Shown: positions 1-9,027, numbered from the stretch's first letter. The stretch is 64,000 nucleotides of DNA from Flavobacterium piscis (GCF_001686925.1 NZ_LVEN01000050.1:152265-216264); one strand, 5' to 3'. Notes: a model not told the origin generated them from the sequence alone. Translations and numbers: made by a program.

Positions 1-455
1 AAGCATTAAGCGGGATCGATGTTATTCTAAAAAAACGATTTGATTTAATTCCGAATCTGGTTGAAACCGTTAAAGGATATTTAACCCACGAAAAAGAAAC
101 ACTTGCCAATATTGTAAGTTTGCGTAATCAAGCCTTAAATGCTGGTAGTGCAGATGAAAAATTGCAATTCGACAAGAAGCTAGGTAATGCTGTGGGAACT
201 ATTTTTGCCCTTGCAGAAAATTATCCCGATTTAAAAGCCAATACCAATTTTTTGAGTTTACAGGAAGAATTGAGCGAAATCGAAACCGAAGTAGAACGAT
301 CTAAACGATATTATAATGCAACTGTTAGAGATTACAATATTGCTGTAGAATCTTTTCCGGGCAATATTGTGGCGAATTCTTTTGGTTTTCCAAAGAAAAA
401 CTTCCTTGAAATAGAAGACGAAAAACAAAGAGAAACACCTAAAGTTCAGTTTTAA
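1..455 (+). CDS. lemA: LemA family protein, 5' end outside the window
   Basis: This is the C-terminal 150 residues of a LemA family membrane protein; the open frame runs from base 3 to the TAA at 453-455 and its start lies upstream of the window. The visible part opens with the family hallmark RFDLIPNLVETVKGY, followed by long amphipathic helices and the usual C-terminal stretch FPGNIVANSFGF. LemA proteins carry one N-terminal membrane anchor, not visible here, and a helical bundle on one side of the membrane; their biochemical role is unsettled. The DUF2207 gene starts 12 bases later. LemA next to a DUF2207 or TPM-type Gly-rich-tailed membrane protein is a recurrent pairing, so the two are probably co-transcribed and act together at the membrane. 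Confidence 0.93.
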   Translation, partial: ALSGIDVILKKRFDLIPNLVETVKGYLTHEKETLANIVSLRNQALNAGSADEKLQFDKKLGNAVGTIFALAENYPDLKANTNFLSLQEELSEIETEVERSKRYYNATVRDYNIAVESFPGNIVANSFGFPKKNFLEIEDEKQRETPKVQF

Positions 456-467
456 TTGTATTATACT

Positions 468-2387
468 ATGCTCCTAAGAAAAATATACTTTGTTCTGTTT
501 TCTATTGTTTTCTTTCAGGCTCACGCACAGGAAAGAATTTTAAATTTTGATGTTAAAATTAAGATAGAAAAGTCCGGTAATATCAATGTAGTCGAAAACA
601 TTACCATAAATGCCGAAGGTAACGATTTTAGGCACGGGCTTTTAAGGGTTTTGCCATTAAGCAGACGAGATAAAGATGGCCATCAAATTGATGTGAAATA
701 CACTATAAACTCCATAAAAAAAGATGGTGTCACAGAAAATTATTTTACAAAAGAAGAATCCGGTGACTGGAAAATCTATATAGGTAATAAAGACATCGAT
801 CTGGAAAGAGGAATTTACGACTATCAAATTAGTTATACCGTTCCTTTTCAGGTAGGCTATTTTGATAAATACGATGAGTTGTATTGGAATGTAACCGGAA
901 ATGGCTGGAATTTGCCAATAGATAAAGCAACATGCGAAATTTCTCTTCCGTCAGAAAATAATGCATTCGAAAATTTACATTGTTATACAGGTAGGGCAGG
1001 ATCTAAAGCGTCAGATTGTATAAGTTCCCTAAATACGAATCGCACTGTTGCCAGTTTTGCTGCAATACAGCTTAATAATTATGAAGGCTTAACGGTTGCT
1101 GCATCATTTCCTAAGGGAATTGTTGATCCTCCTACTTTTTTGCAGGAAGCAAGTTCATTTTATAAGCAGATAAAAACAAATTTGTGGTCTGTTATTTACG
1201 GAATAGGCATGTCGCTTTTCTTCTTTTTTAGTTGGAAGAAATACGGTAAAGACCCCGTTAAAAAAACATTGATGCCTGAATTTATGCCGCCTTTCGATTG
1301 GTCTCCTGCGATTATAGGTTATGTGTACGACAGAAAAATTACGCGTAAAGCGTATATGTCATCTGTTATAAATGCTTGTGTAAAAGGCGCCATTAGAATT
1401 TTGTCTACGGTAGAAAATGGAGTTTTTAAAAACAAACAAACCTATGAGATCGAGGTTTTAAATAATTTATCACAAAAATTAAGTGCAGAAGAATCAGATA
1501 TAGTAAGCGGTTTTACAAAAAAAGATAAAATAAAAGTATCCGATTCTAACTATAAGATTTTTGAAAAAGCATATTCTAAATGGCTTAAAACGGTAACAAA
1601 ACAAATAAAACTGGAAGAGTTTTACCAAAACAATACTCAAAAAAAATGGCTTGGTTTTGCTGTTTTTTTAATTGCAGGACTTGCTTACCAGTTGCTATCT
1701 AATAATAAAGGATATATTAATTATGCTTTTTATTTAGGACTAATCGTTGCGGTTTCAGGGCTGACTTATTGGTTTACAAAAAAAGAGATTGGTGTTGGAA
1801 TGCTTGTTTTAAGAGGTATTCTCGCTTTCTTTATTTTACCAGCAGCGCTTTTCATATTTTTCGTTTCTATTGCTTTTTTAAGCACGATACAAATCGTTGT
1901 TATTGGCGTTGTTTTCTTAATGTATATTTTTTACGCAAGAACTTTAGGAAAGTATACACAAAAAGGTGCTGATGCATTGCATAGATTAGAAGGTTTTAAA
2001 CACTATATGCAAACGGCAGAGAAAGATAGAATGAATATGTTGAATCCTCCTGAGTTGACTCCGCAATTGTTCGAAAAATTATTTCCGTATGCTATTGCAT
2101 TGGGAGTCGAAATAGAGTGGGGGAAGCAATTCGCAGAAATTTTAGAATTAGCCAAATATGATCCTGCTTGGTATCAGGGCGAAGATACGTTTTACATGCA
2201 GCCCGCAATGTTCCTGTCCAGTTTTGGAAATTCTGTGAGCAGTGCAGCAGTTGATCCTAGTCCTCCTTCATCATCATCAGGTTCTTCATCGAGTTCCAGC
2301 GGAAGTAGCGGAAGCTGGAGCAGCGGAAGTTCAGGTGGCGGAAGCTCCGGAGGCGGCGGAGGCGGCGGTGGAGGTGGCGGTTGGTAA
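468..2387 (+). CDS. DUF2207 family membrane protein with Ser/Gly-rich tail
   Basis: The protein is about 639 residues. I place the start at the ATG at 468 rather than the in-frame TTG at 456 because the ATG opens a clean signal peptide (MLLRKIYFVLFSIVFFQAHA). A long extracytoplasmic DUF2207 domain follows (about 25-220), with the IYDYQISYTV and YDELYWNVTGNGW segments typical of the family. Then come a membrane segment near 237-255 and a hydrophobic block near 395-490 with three or four segments. The last 40 residues are a low-complexity Ser tract running into eleven glycines and a terminal Trp. Gly-rich C-termini are usual in TPM and DUF2207 proteins that accompany LemA. The molecular function is unknown. 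Confidence 0.88.
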   Translation: MLLRKIYFVLFSIVFFQAHAQERILNFDVKIKIEKSGNINVVENITINAEGNDFRHGLLRVLPLSRRDKDGHQIDVKYTINSIKKDGVTENYFTKEESGDWKIYIGNKDIDLERGIYDYQISYTVPFQVGYFDKYDELYWNVTGNGWNLPIDKATCEISLPSENNAFENLHCYTGRAGSKASDCISSLNTNRTVASFAAIQLNNYEGLTVAASFPKGIVDPPTFLQEASSFYKQIKTNLWSVIYGIGMSLFFFFSWKKYGKDPVKKTLMPEFMPPFDWSPAIIGYVYDRKITRKAYMSSVINACVKGAIRILSTVENGVFKNKQTYEIEVLNNLSQKLSAEESDIVSGFTKKDKIKVSDSNYKIFEKAYSKWLKTVTKQIKLEEFYQNNTQKKWLGFAVFLIAGLAYQLLSNNKGYINYAFYLGLIVAVSGLTYWFTKKEIGVGMLVLRGILAFFILPAALFIFFVSIAFLSTIQIVVIGVVFLMYIFYARTLGKYTQKGADALHRLEGFKHYMQTAEKDRMNMLNPPELTPQLFEKLFPYAIALGVEIEWGKQFAEILELAKYDPAWYQGEDTFYMQPAMFLSSFGNSVSSAAVDPSPPSSSSGSSSSSSGSSGSWSSGSSGGGSSGGGGGGGGGGGW

Positions 2388-2706
2388 AATTTTAGCAACC
2401 AGCGGCTATTTAAAATATTGTATTAAGGAAACCTTGTATTATTTATAATAGTACAAGGTTTTTTTATTTTCGATTGGGTTTGATTTAGATTATCTTGCCT
2501 GAGTGAAGAAAATAATGAGATAATTAGAAAATTAGTCAATTAGATAATTGATTGTAATGTTTTAAAAATCAGTTTATTGTTTTTGTTGTTTGGAATTTGG
2601 AAATTTTTTTATTGATTTTTTTTCCCTTTGATGCAACCATTTTAAAACTTAACTCGTCTATGCTAATAGAAGATCATTACTAAACCAAAAAACCAAAAGC
2701 TTATAA
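2388..2706. other. Intergenic region with a terminator and short AT repeats
   Basis: Apart from the terminator at 2429-2466 this 319-base gap carries no convincing ORF. It contains AGATAATT-type repeats near 2515-2555 (also seen at 53.3 kb) and one TTTGGAATTTGG copy at 2589-2600, a dispersed repeat found at several other places in the window. No clear TAnnTTTG promoter is visible before the sigma factor gene at 2707. Confidence 0.6.
2429..2466 (+). terminator. Terminator after the DUF2207 gene
   Basis: The hairpin has arms AAACCTTGTA and TACAAGGTTT around an AT-rich loop and is followed directly by a T run. It closes the lemA-DUF2207 unit. Confidence 0.85.
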
Positions 2707-3267
2707 ATGAAAATTATTCATTTACATCAGGAAGAAACCGAAATTATAAAGTTGGCTGTCGCAAATAATCGACAAGCGCAACAGCAAATTTATAGTCGGT
2801 TTTCTTCAAAAATGTTAAGTGTTTGCCGGCAGTACATAAAAGACATTCAACTGGCAGAAGATGTAATGATAACGGCTTTTATGAAAGTGTTTGCCAACTT
2901 AAACAAATTTGAAAATAAAGGAAGTTTTGAAGGTTGGATTCGCCGAATCATGGTGAACGAATGTATATCGTATTTAAGAGTTCAGAAAAAAGTAAAATTT
3001 GTTGAAGATGAGATTTACGTCGAAGAAAGTTTTAATGCAACCGATAGTCAGTTTTCAATAGACCAGATTCAGTTTTTAATAGATGCTTTACCAGACGGAT
3101 ATAAAATGATTTTTAATTTATACGCCATCGAAGGATACAAACATAATGAAATTGCAAAGATGTTAGGGATTAATGAGGGAACATCAAAATCGCAATTATC
3201 GCACGCCAGAAAGATGCTGCAAACACAAATTACTATTTTAAAAAAACAAGATAATGGAACCGAATAA
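2707..3267 (+). CDS. ECF-type RNA polymerase sigma factor
   Basis: This 186-residue protein has the two-domain plan of an extracytoplasmic-function sigma-70 factor. Region 2 lies near residues 25-95 (QYIKDIQLAEDVMITAF, then FEGWIRRIMVNECISYLR). Region 4 lies near 120-178 with the helix-turn-helix GYKHNEIAKMLGINEGTSKS. It would direct polymerase to a small regulon, often one for envelope functions. Its last 14 bases overlap the start of the next gene, which encodes a single-pass membrane protein of the kind that holds such sigma factors inactive. That overlap points to translational coupling. Target genes cannot be read from the window, but the outer-membrane protein gene downstream is a plausible one. 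Confidence 0.9.
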   Translation: MKIIHLHQEETEIIKLAVANNRQAQQQIYSRFSSKMLSVCRQYIKDIQLAEDVMITAFMKVFANLNKFENKGSFEGWIRRIMVNECISYLRVQKKVKFVEDEIYVEESFNATDSQFSIDQIQFLIDALPDGYKMIFNLYAIEGYKHNEIAKMLGINEGTSKSQLSHARKMLQTQITILKKQDNGTE

Positions 3268-3994
3268 TTTTGAAAAGGATTTCCGTGAAAAACTAAACCA
3301 ACGTAAAATTGAACCAAGCGATAAAGCCTGGGATCGATTAGATGCGATGCTTAGTGTTGCTGAAGAAAAGAAACAACCCACAGTTGGACTTCGTTCACTG
3401 CAAACTTCTAAAAAAAGGTGGTGGTACATCGCAGCCAGTATTGTTGGTTTTTTATTAGTGGGAACATTCTTTTTTAATCCGGAAAAAAGTGTCCTTAAAA
3501 CACCAGAAAAAACAGTGGTTGTCAAAGAGAATTTACAGAAGGATTCTGTTGTAAAACCAGCTTTAAACGTAATAAGTCCCGTAAAGACAGAAGTTGCAGT
3601 TTCAGAAAAAACAGCAAATCAGAATTTAATAAAAGAACAAAAAAGTCGTAATGTAGAACCAATTAAAACCCTCAAAAACAAATCAAATCAAGTAGCGGAG
3701 TCTTCAATCATCATCAAAAACAATCAAGAAAAACAATCTGTAAATAATCAATCTTTAGCTGTTGAAACTTCTAAAAAAGAAACAGTAGATCAATTATTGC
3801 AATCGGCCGAAAAAACTATTGTTGCAGAGAATTCGGTAAAACCAAAATCAAAAGTAAAAATCAATGCTAATGATTTACTCCATCAGGTCGATGGCGAATT
3901 AGAGCTTTCGTTTAGAGAGAAAATGATTACAAAAGTCAATAAAAACTACCAAACGGTAAAAGTGGCTTTGGCGAATCGAAATCAACAAGAATAA
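3254..3994 (+). CDS. Putative anti-sigma factor, single-pass membrane protein
   Basis: The 246-residue protein has a charged N-terminal domain of about 50 residues (FEKDFREKLNQRKIEPSDKAWDRLDAML), a single membrane segment near residues 56-75 (WWYIAASIVGFLLVGTFFF) and a long Lys/Ser/Val-rich periplasmic part. It overlaps the ECF sigma gene by 14 bases. That order and topology match anti-sigma factors, with the cytoplasmic N-terminus binding the sigma factor and the periplasmic part sensing a signal. I see no zinc-binding anti-sigma motif (HxxxCxxC), so the assignment rests on topology and context. The KAWDRLDAML segment is common in Bacteroidota proteins placed after sigma factors. Confidence 0.65.
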   Translation: MEPNNFEKDFREKLNQRKIEPSDKAWDRLDAMLSVAEEKKQPTVGLRSLQTSKKRWWYIAASIVGFLLVGTFFFNPEKSVLKTPEKTVVVKENLQKDSVVKPALNVISPVKTEVAVSEKTANQNLIKEQKSRNVEPIKTLKNKSNQVAESSIIIKNNQEKQSVNNQSLAVETSKKETVDQLLQSAEKTIVAENSVKPKSKVKINANDLLHQVDGELELSFREKMITKVNKNYQTVKVALANRNQQE

Positions 3995-4031
3995 AAGGAT
4001 GCAGAATATAGAATAAAGATTACAGAATAAA

Positions 4032-4203
4032 GAATACAGAGTATAGATTTTTAGTTCCGGAGGAACGATCCATATTGTAGCGTCGGGTTTTAACCCGATG
4101 GAGATGGAATACAGAATACAGAGTATAGATTTTTAGTTCCGGAGTAACGATCCATATTATAGCGTCGTCCCTAGGCTTCGGGATTAACCCGATGGAGATA
4201 GAA
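4032..4203. repeat. Two tandem copies of an 82-base intergenic repeat
   Basis: A unit starting GAATACAGAGTATAG at 4032 recurs at 4114. Both copies contain TTTTTAGTTCCGGAG, then AACGATCCATATT and an ACCCGATGGAGAT end. The first copy holds a perfect hairpin (TCGGGTT/AACCCGA); the second has a short replaced stretch around CCCTAGGCTTCGGG. There is no ORF. It looks like a dispersed intergenic repeat that duplicated in place. Confidence 0.8.
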
Positions 4204-4268
4204 TATGTAATTCACAATTAATAATTAAATAATCATCAATCACAATCAATTTTAAAAATCAATCAATC

Positions 4269-5306
4269 ATGAAAAATTTTACACTTTACCTCGTTGTCCT
4301 TATATTCTTATTTGTTAGTAAGGTTCTGGGGCAGGAAACATTTGAGTCGAAAGCAAAAAAAATTGCGAATAAAATCGAGAAGATTACCAAAGAAGAAAAA
4401 GCAGCTTTGAAAGAAGAGGTAGAAGTTGTAAATGTGCAACTGTCTGAAGGGAAAATTACCCTGGAACAAGCAGACAAACGTAAAAAAGAATTAGCAGAAG
4501 CAAGAGCTACAATTATTGAGGAAAAAGTAACAGAGGCCCAAAATGAACTTAATGATTTGGTTCAGCAAAAAGTTGACGGAAAAATCAAAGAAGATTCATT
4601 AACTAAAAAATACAGCATTGTATTTCATGTAAGAGACAAGGATCGTGATAAAGATTCAATTCATGGAGAAAAAAGAACCACTTCGCAGTTTGTATTTGCA
4701 ATGGGTTTAAATAATATGATGGTCGATGGTAAGCTTCAGGATTCTAATTATAGTTTTGGAGGTTCACATTTCTACGAATGGGGTTTTACGTATAACAGCA
4801 GATTAATGAAAAACGATAATTTATTACATGCCAAATACGGACTTTCATTGATGTACAATAATATTCGTCCAACAGATAACAGGAGTTTTGTAGTAAATGG
4901 AGATCAGACTGAATTGCAAACCAATGCTATAAATCTTGATGAATCACGTTTTAGAAATGTTTACATCGTGTTGCCGCTGCATTTAGAATTTGATTTCTCA
5001 AAGCCTGAGGTAAGTAATGGAAAAACATATTTTAGAACCCACAAAAGTTTCCGTTTTGGGATTGGAGGTTATGCTGGAATAAATGTAAAATCGAAACAAA
5101 TTCTAAAATTTGATCAGGATGATTTAGATTATAAAACAACAATAAGAGGAGATTATAATGTAAATAATTTTATTTACGGACTGAGTTCTTATATCGGCTA
5201 TAAAGAATTTAGTTTGTATGCAAAATATGATTTAAATCCGTTGTTTCAGGATAATTTAATCAAAGAAAATAATATTTCACTGGGTATCAGAGTGGATTTA
5301 AATTAA
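4269..5306 (+). CDS. Secreted coiled-coil plus outer-membrane beta-barrel protein
   Basis: The 345-residue product starts with a signal peptide (MKNFTLYLVVLIFLFVSKVLGQ). Residues 22-110 are highly charged, rich in Lys, Glu and Ala, and predicted coiled-coil. From about 135 to the end there are alternating strands with aromatic ends (FVFAMGLNNMM, HFYEWGFTYNSRL, FRFGIGGYAGINV, FSLYAKYDLNPLF, ISLGIRVDLN) typical of a small outer-membrane beta-barrel. The exact family is not recognised. It follows an ECF sigma and anti-sigma-like pair, and beta-barrel genes are common members of such loci in Bacteroidota. A terminator follows 25 bases after the stop. Confidence 0.7.
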   Translation: MKNFTLYLVVLIFLFVSKVLGQETFESKAKKIANKIEKITKEEKAALKEEVEVVNVQLSEGKITLEQADKRKKELAEARATIIEEKVTEAQNELNDLVQQKVDGKIKEDSLTKKYSIVFHVRDKDRDKDSIHGEKRTTSQFVFAMGLNNMMVDGKLQDSNYSFGGSHFYEWGFTYNSRLMKNDNLLHAKYGLSLMYNNIRPTDNRSFVVNGDQTELQTNAINLDESRFRNVYIVLPLHLEFDFSKPEVSNGKTYFRTHKSFRFGIGGYAGINVKSKQILKFDQDDLDYKTTIRGDYNVNNFIYGLSSYIGYKEFSLYAKYDLNPLFQDNLIKENNISLGIRVDLN

Positions 5307-5330
5307 GAATGCAGTTTAATTAGTTAGTAG

Positions 5331-5360
5331 AAAAAGCACTTCATAAGAGGTGCTTTTTTT
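5331..5360 (+). terminator. Terminator before dnaG
   Basis: A short hairpin (AGCACTT / AGGTGCT with one wobble pair) is followed by seven T residues. It ends the beta-barrel gene transcript. Confidence 0.7.
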
Positions 5361-5434
5361 ATGTTAAATCGCCAAATTTCAAGATTCATTTGTGTACTTT
5401 TACAGACTTCAAATTTTTAAAAATATTTTACGTT

Positions 5435-7501
5435 TTGATTTCACAAGCTACTATTGATTCTGTTTTTGAAACTGCTCGTGTAGAGGAGGTTATTGGTGAT
5501 TATGTTAATTTAAAACGTGCAGGGAGTAACTATAAAGGATTGAGTCCTTTCTCAGATGAGCGCTCTCCGTCGTTCATGGTTTCGCCTGCAAAAGGAATCT
5601 GGAAAGATTTTAGTACTGGAAAAGGAGGGAATTCTGTCAAGTTTTTGATGGAACATTCACAATTTACCTATCCGGAAGCCATTCGATATTTGGCCAGAAA
5701 ATATAATATCGAAATTGAAGAAACAGAACAAACAGATGCAGAAAAAGCGATGACCGATGTTCGCGAAAGTATGTATTTGGTTTCAGAATTTGCAAAAGAT
5801 TATTTTAATAAAACGCTTTTAAATTCAGAAGAAGGAAAAGCAATTGGACTCTCTTATTTTAAAGAAAGAGGTTTTACCAATGAAACAATCAAAAAGTTTA
5901 GTTTAGGATATTCACCCGAAACCTGGGATGCTTTGACCAAGGAAGCATTGGGTAAAGGATATAAATTGGAGTTTCTGGAAAGCACCGGTTTAACCATTGC
6001 GAGAGAAGATCGACCTTTTGATCGTTTTAAAGGTCGTGTTATGTTTCCTATAGAAAGTATGTCCGGCCGTGTATTAGGTTTTGGCGGACGTATTTTAACC
6101 AATGATAAAAAAGCAGCGAAGTACCTGAACTCGCCCGAAAGTGATATTTACCATAAAAGTAAAGTGCTTTATGGTATTTTCCAGGCCAAACAATCCATCG
6201 CCAAACAAAACAATTGTTATCTAGTTGAAGGTTATACAGATGTGATTCAATTTCATCAGGCAGGGATCGAGAATGTTGTGGCTTCGTCAGGAACCGCTTT
6301 AACGCCGGATCAGATTCGTTTGATCAATAGATTAACAAGAAATATTACAGTGCTGTTTGACGGAGATGCTGCAGGATTACGTGCTTCTGTTCGAGGAATC
6401 GATTTGATTCTGGAAGAAGGAATGAATGTAAGGGTTTGTGCTTTTCCTGACGGAGAAGATCCTGATAGTTTTGCACGAAAAACTTCACATGATGAGCTTG
6501 TTGCCTATTTAGAAGAAAACAGTAAAGATTTTATACAATTTAAAGCCTCCCTCTTAATGAAAGAGGCTAAAAACGATCCTATCAAAAAAGCCGATTTGAT
6601 TCGCGATATGGTCGTGAGTATTTCGAAAATTCCGGATCGTATCCAGCGTGAAATTTATACGCAGGAATGTGCCAGAATCATGGATATTTCTGAGCAGGTA
6701 TTAGTGAGTACTTTAGCTCAGTTAATTCAAAAAGATCTTACAGAGGCTAGTAAAAAACAAAAGCAGGAACAAAAACCTTTTGAAGTTTTTAGAAACCAAA
6801 CTCCAAAACAAGGCAGTTTTTCAGGAGGAGATCCTGAGGATCCAAGAAATGGGCCTCCGGAGGATTATTATCCGGGAGAGCCTGGATATCCGGTAGGAGA
6901 ACCTACAGAGAAAGTAGATATTCTGTATCGTTTAGAACGAAAAGTAATTGAGATTTTATTGCTTTACGGAGATAAGACTGAAGAGTTCGAAGATGTACTT
7001 TTAAAAAATAACGACGAAGGCGAAGTAGTAATGGTCTCTGAAATGAGAGCTTACAAAGTATACCAGCGTATTTATTTGAGTTTGCAGGAAGATGAGGTAG
7101 AACTGTCTAATAATTTATTCCGTGATATTTTTACAGACTTAATTGGGTTTTATAACCAACACGAAAAATTTAGTCTCGAGCAGTATTTAATGCGTTTACA
7201 GCCAGATTTTGCTCAGGAAGTTACTGATATTTTGATGGAAGATGAGCGACTAACGCTTCACGACTGGGAAGGGCAGAATATTTTTTCGAAAATGAAACAC
7301 GAAACGATTGCGCAATACGTTACTGAAACGATTATGTCTATGCGCTGGTTTTTGGTAGATAAAATTATCGAAGAATTAAAAAGCTCTATACAACCTGATA
7401 ATTCAGATAATACAGAGCTTTTGTCTATGGTTGTCGATTACTCAAAACTAGTTAATTCGTTCTCAAAAAAACTCGGACGAGTAATGTCGAGATACCATTA
7501 A
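5435..7501 (+). CDS. dnaG: DNA primase DnaG
   Basis: DnaG makes the RNA primers for replication forks. I start it at TTG 5435 (fMet-ISQATIDSVFETARVEEVIGD), which fits the family N-terminus; another TTG at 5390 would add 15 unrelated residues. Order of parts: an N-terminal domain in the zinc-finger position (residues 1-100), the catalytic core with TOPRIM motifs EGYTDV and FDGDAAG near residues 265-325, a Gly/Pro-rich linker near 465-490 (GGDPEDPRNGPPEDYYPGEP), and a helical C-terminal DnaB-interacting domain. The usual CxxH...CxxC ligands are absent: the matching segments read GLSPFSDERSPSF and WKDFSTGKGG, with no Cys or His. The stop overlaps the stop of the convergent response-regulator gene. 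Confidence 0.93.
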   Translation: MISQATIDSVFETARVEEVIGDYVNLKRAGSNYKGLSPFSDERSPSFMVSPAKGIWKDFSTGKGGNSVKFLMEHSQFTYPEAIRYLARKYNIEIEETEQTDAEKAMTDVRESMYLVSEFAKDYFNKTLLNSEEGKAIGLSYFKERGFTNETIKKFSLGYSPETWDALTKEALGKGYKLEFLESTGLTIAREDRPFDRFKGRVMFPIESMSGRVLGFGGRILTNDKKAAKYLNSPESDIYHKSKVLYGIFQAKQSIAKQNNCYLVEGYTDVIQFHQAGIENVVASSGTALTPDQIRLINRLTRNITVLFDGDAAGLRASVRGIDLILEEGMNVRVCAFPDGEDPDSFARKTSHDELVAYLEENSKDFIQFKASLLMKEAKNDPIKKADLIRDMVVSISKIPDRIQREIYTQECARIMDISEQVLVSTLAQLIQKDLTEASKKQKQEQKPFEVFRNQTPKQGSFSGGDPEDPRNGPPEDYYPGEPGYPVGEPTEKVDILYRLERKVIEILLLYGDKTEEFEDVLLKNNDEGEVVMVSEMRAYKVYQRIYLSLQEDEVELSNNLFRDIFTDLIGFYNQHEKFSLEQYLMRLQPDFAQEVTDILMEDERLTLHDWEGQNIFSKMKHETIAQYVTETIMSMRWFLVDKIIEELKSSIQPDNSDNTELLSMVVDYSKLVNSFSKKLGRVMSRYH

Positions 7502-8127
7502 ATAATTTCTAAAGTCTTCGCTTTGTTAACTAAGTCAACTAAATTAGTAACATTCAATTTAGTCAATAATCTTAATTTGTAAGTACTGATCGTTTTTTCG
7601 TTCAGATTTAAGATTTTAGAGATTTCATTATTTTTTTTACCATCACTTAAGTAACGTAAAACTTCAATCTCGCGATTAGAAAGTTTTCTGTACAAACGTT
7701 CGCTTTTGCTTTGTTTAGCAATTAAGGCCATGTTTTTACGAACGGTTTCATTGATGATAATTTTTCCTTCGTGTACTTTAATGATAGAAAGACCTAATGT
7801 TTCAAGTTTTTCTGTTTTGTGTACATACCCGGAAACTCCTGCTTTAATTGCATTTGGAGCATACATTTGCTCGGCGAGGTCACTAAAAATTACAATTTTT
7901 GTTTTTGGAAAATTTTTCAAAATCGACTTCACTTCGAAGATACTCGATAGGCCTTCAAGCTCTAAGTCGAGAATTAGGATGTCAATTTCCTTCGTTTGAA
8001 GGATATCTCTAACCATTGAAAAATTGCCTACGTTGGCAACAATTGAAATTTGATCGTGGTCTTTAAAATAAGACTTAACGCCAAAGTGAGTCACAGGATG
8101 ATTGTCTGCAAGACATACTTTAATCAT
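7498..8127 (-). CDS. NarL/FixJ-type response regulator
   Basis: This 209-residue regulator has a receiver domain (1-120) with the phospho-acceptor Asp in DILILDLELEG and a LuxR-type helix-turn-helix near 145-200 (LSNREIEVLRYLSDGKKNNEISKILNLNEKTISTYK). It would bind DNA when phosphorylated. No histidine kinase lies next to it, so its partner is elsewhere. It is 93 bases downstream of nadE on the same strand, and its stop codon overlaps that of dnaG on the other strand (7498-7501). No terminator separates the two converging genes. Orphan regulators of this type are common in flavobacteria; the target genes are unknown. Confidence 0.9.
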   Translation of the reverse strand: MIKVCLADNHPVTHFGVKSYFKDHDQISIVANVGNFSMVRDILQTKEIDILILDLELEGLSSIFEVKSILKNFPKTKIVIFSDLAEQMYAPNAIKAGVSGYVHKTEKLETLGLSIIKVHEGKIIINETVRKNMALIAKQSKSERLYRKLSNREIEVLRYLSDGKKNNEISKILNLNEKTISTYKLRLLTKLNVTNLVDLVNKAKTLEII

Positions 8128-8220
8128 AATTTTTACCTTTTTTAGAATTGTTCATGTTTTTGGAACTGTAAAATTAATAAATAAATTCTGTAATTAATTG
8201 CAGACAAATGTTAAAATGTT

Positions 8221-9027
8221 TTATTTTAACGTTTTTGGTATGATACAAACCGGAATTGCATCCATTTTATGCTTGTTGCTGGTGTTTAAACGTTTATAAA
8301 TTTCAAAGACAGATTTTTCTCTCCCTGTGAAGTCAGCTGGCGTTTTTCCTGACTCCGCGGCTAACATGGCCCATTCAAGTTCGTCGTAACTGGCGCCTAA
8401 TTGATCTTCGTCAGTACGATTGTCACCAAATAATCCATCTGTAGGTGCAGCGGTTAAAATTGAGTCAGGAATCGCTAAAAACTCTCCAAGAGCATAAACA
8501 TCCGACTTCATTAAGTCAGCTATCGGACTTAAATCGACTCCGCCGTCGCCGTATTTAGTATAAAATCCTACACCAAAATCTTCTACTTTATTTCCAGTAC
8601 CTGCAACCAAAAGCCCATGAATTCCGGCTAAATAATATAAAGAGGTCATTCTCAGACGTGCACGAGTGTTCGCTAATGATAAATTAACTTTTGTTGAATC
8701 TTTTGTTGTGGGCACAGCAGTCTTAAAAGCTTCAAAAGTATCCGTTAAGTCAGTTTTTACATCCAAAACGTTAGGAAAACGTTTTTTTAATTGTTCGATA
8801 TGTTCTCTTCCTCTTAAAACTTGATTTGGCGCTTGATGAATCGGCATTTCAACACATAAAACCTGTAAGCCCGTCTGAGCGCATAAGGTCGAAGTTACCG
8901 CAGAGTCAACTCCGCCTGAAATTCCAATTACAAAACCGTTTGCTTTTGCATTGTTAGCATAATTTTTTAGCCACTCTACAATGTGGATATTTACTTTTTC
9001 TGTTTGAATGGTACTTTTTTTAGCCAT
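8221..9027 (-). CDS. nadE: NAD synthase
   Basis: NadE catalyses the last step of NAD synthesis, the ATP-dependent amidation of nicotinate adenine dinucleotide. The 268 residues correspond to the synthetase domain alone, the ammonia-using short form without a nitrilase-type glutaminase domain. The PP-loop motif SGGVDS is at residues 37-42. Further conserved segments are NTRARLRMTSLYYLA and GTGNKVEDFGVGFYTKYGDGGVD. The gene diverges from gldB across a 100-base gap that carries a promoter-like TATATTTG on the plus strand. It may be co-transcribed with the downstream response regulator. Confidence 0.95.
   Translation of the reverse strand: MAKKSTIQTEKVNIHIVEWLKNYANNAKANGFVIGISGGVDSAVTSTLCAQTGLQVLCVEMPIHQAPNQVLRGREHIEQLKKRFPNVLDVKTDLTDTFEAFKTAVPTTKDSTKVNLSLANTRARLRMTSLYYLAGIHGLLVAGTGNKVEDFGVGFYTKYGDGGVDLSPIADLMKSDVYALGEFLAIPDSILTAAPTDGLFGDNRTDEDQLGASYDELEWAMLAAESGKTPADFTGREKSVFEIYKRLNTSNKHKMDAIPVCIIPKTLK

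Noticed and set aside
2242..2448. Overlapping open frames around the poly-Gly tail, on both strands
   Set aside because: They are low-complexity shadows (Ala/Val/Glu or Pro/Leu) of the GGC repeats in the DUF2207 gene.
5390..5434. An upstream TTG start for dnaG
   Set aside because: It would add 15 residues unlike any primase N-terminus; the TTG at 5435 gives the family start ISQATIDSVFETARVEEVIGD.
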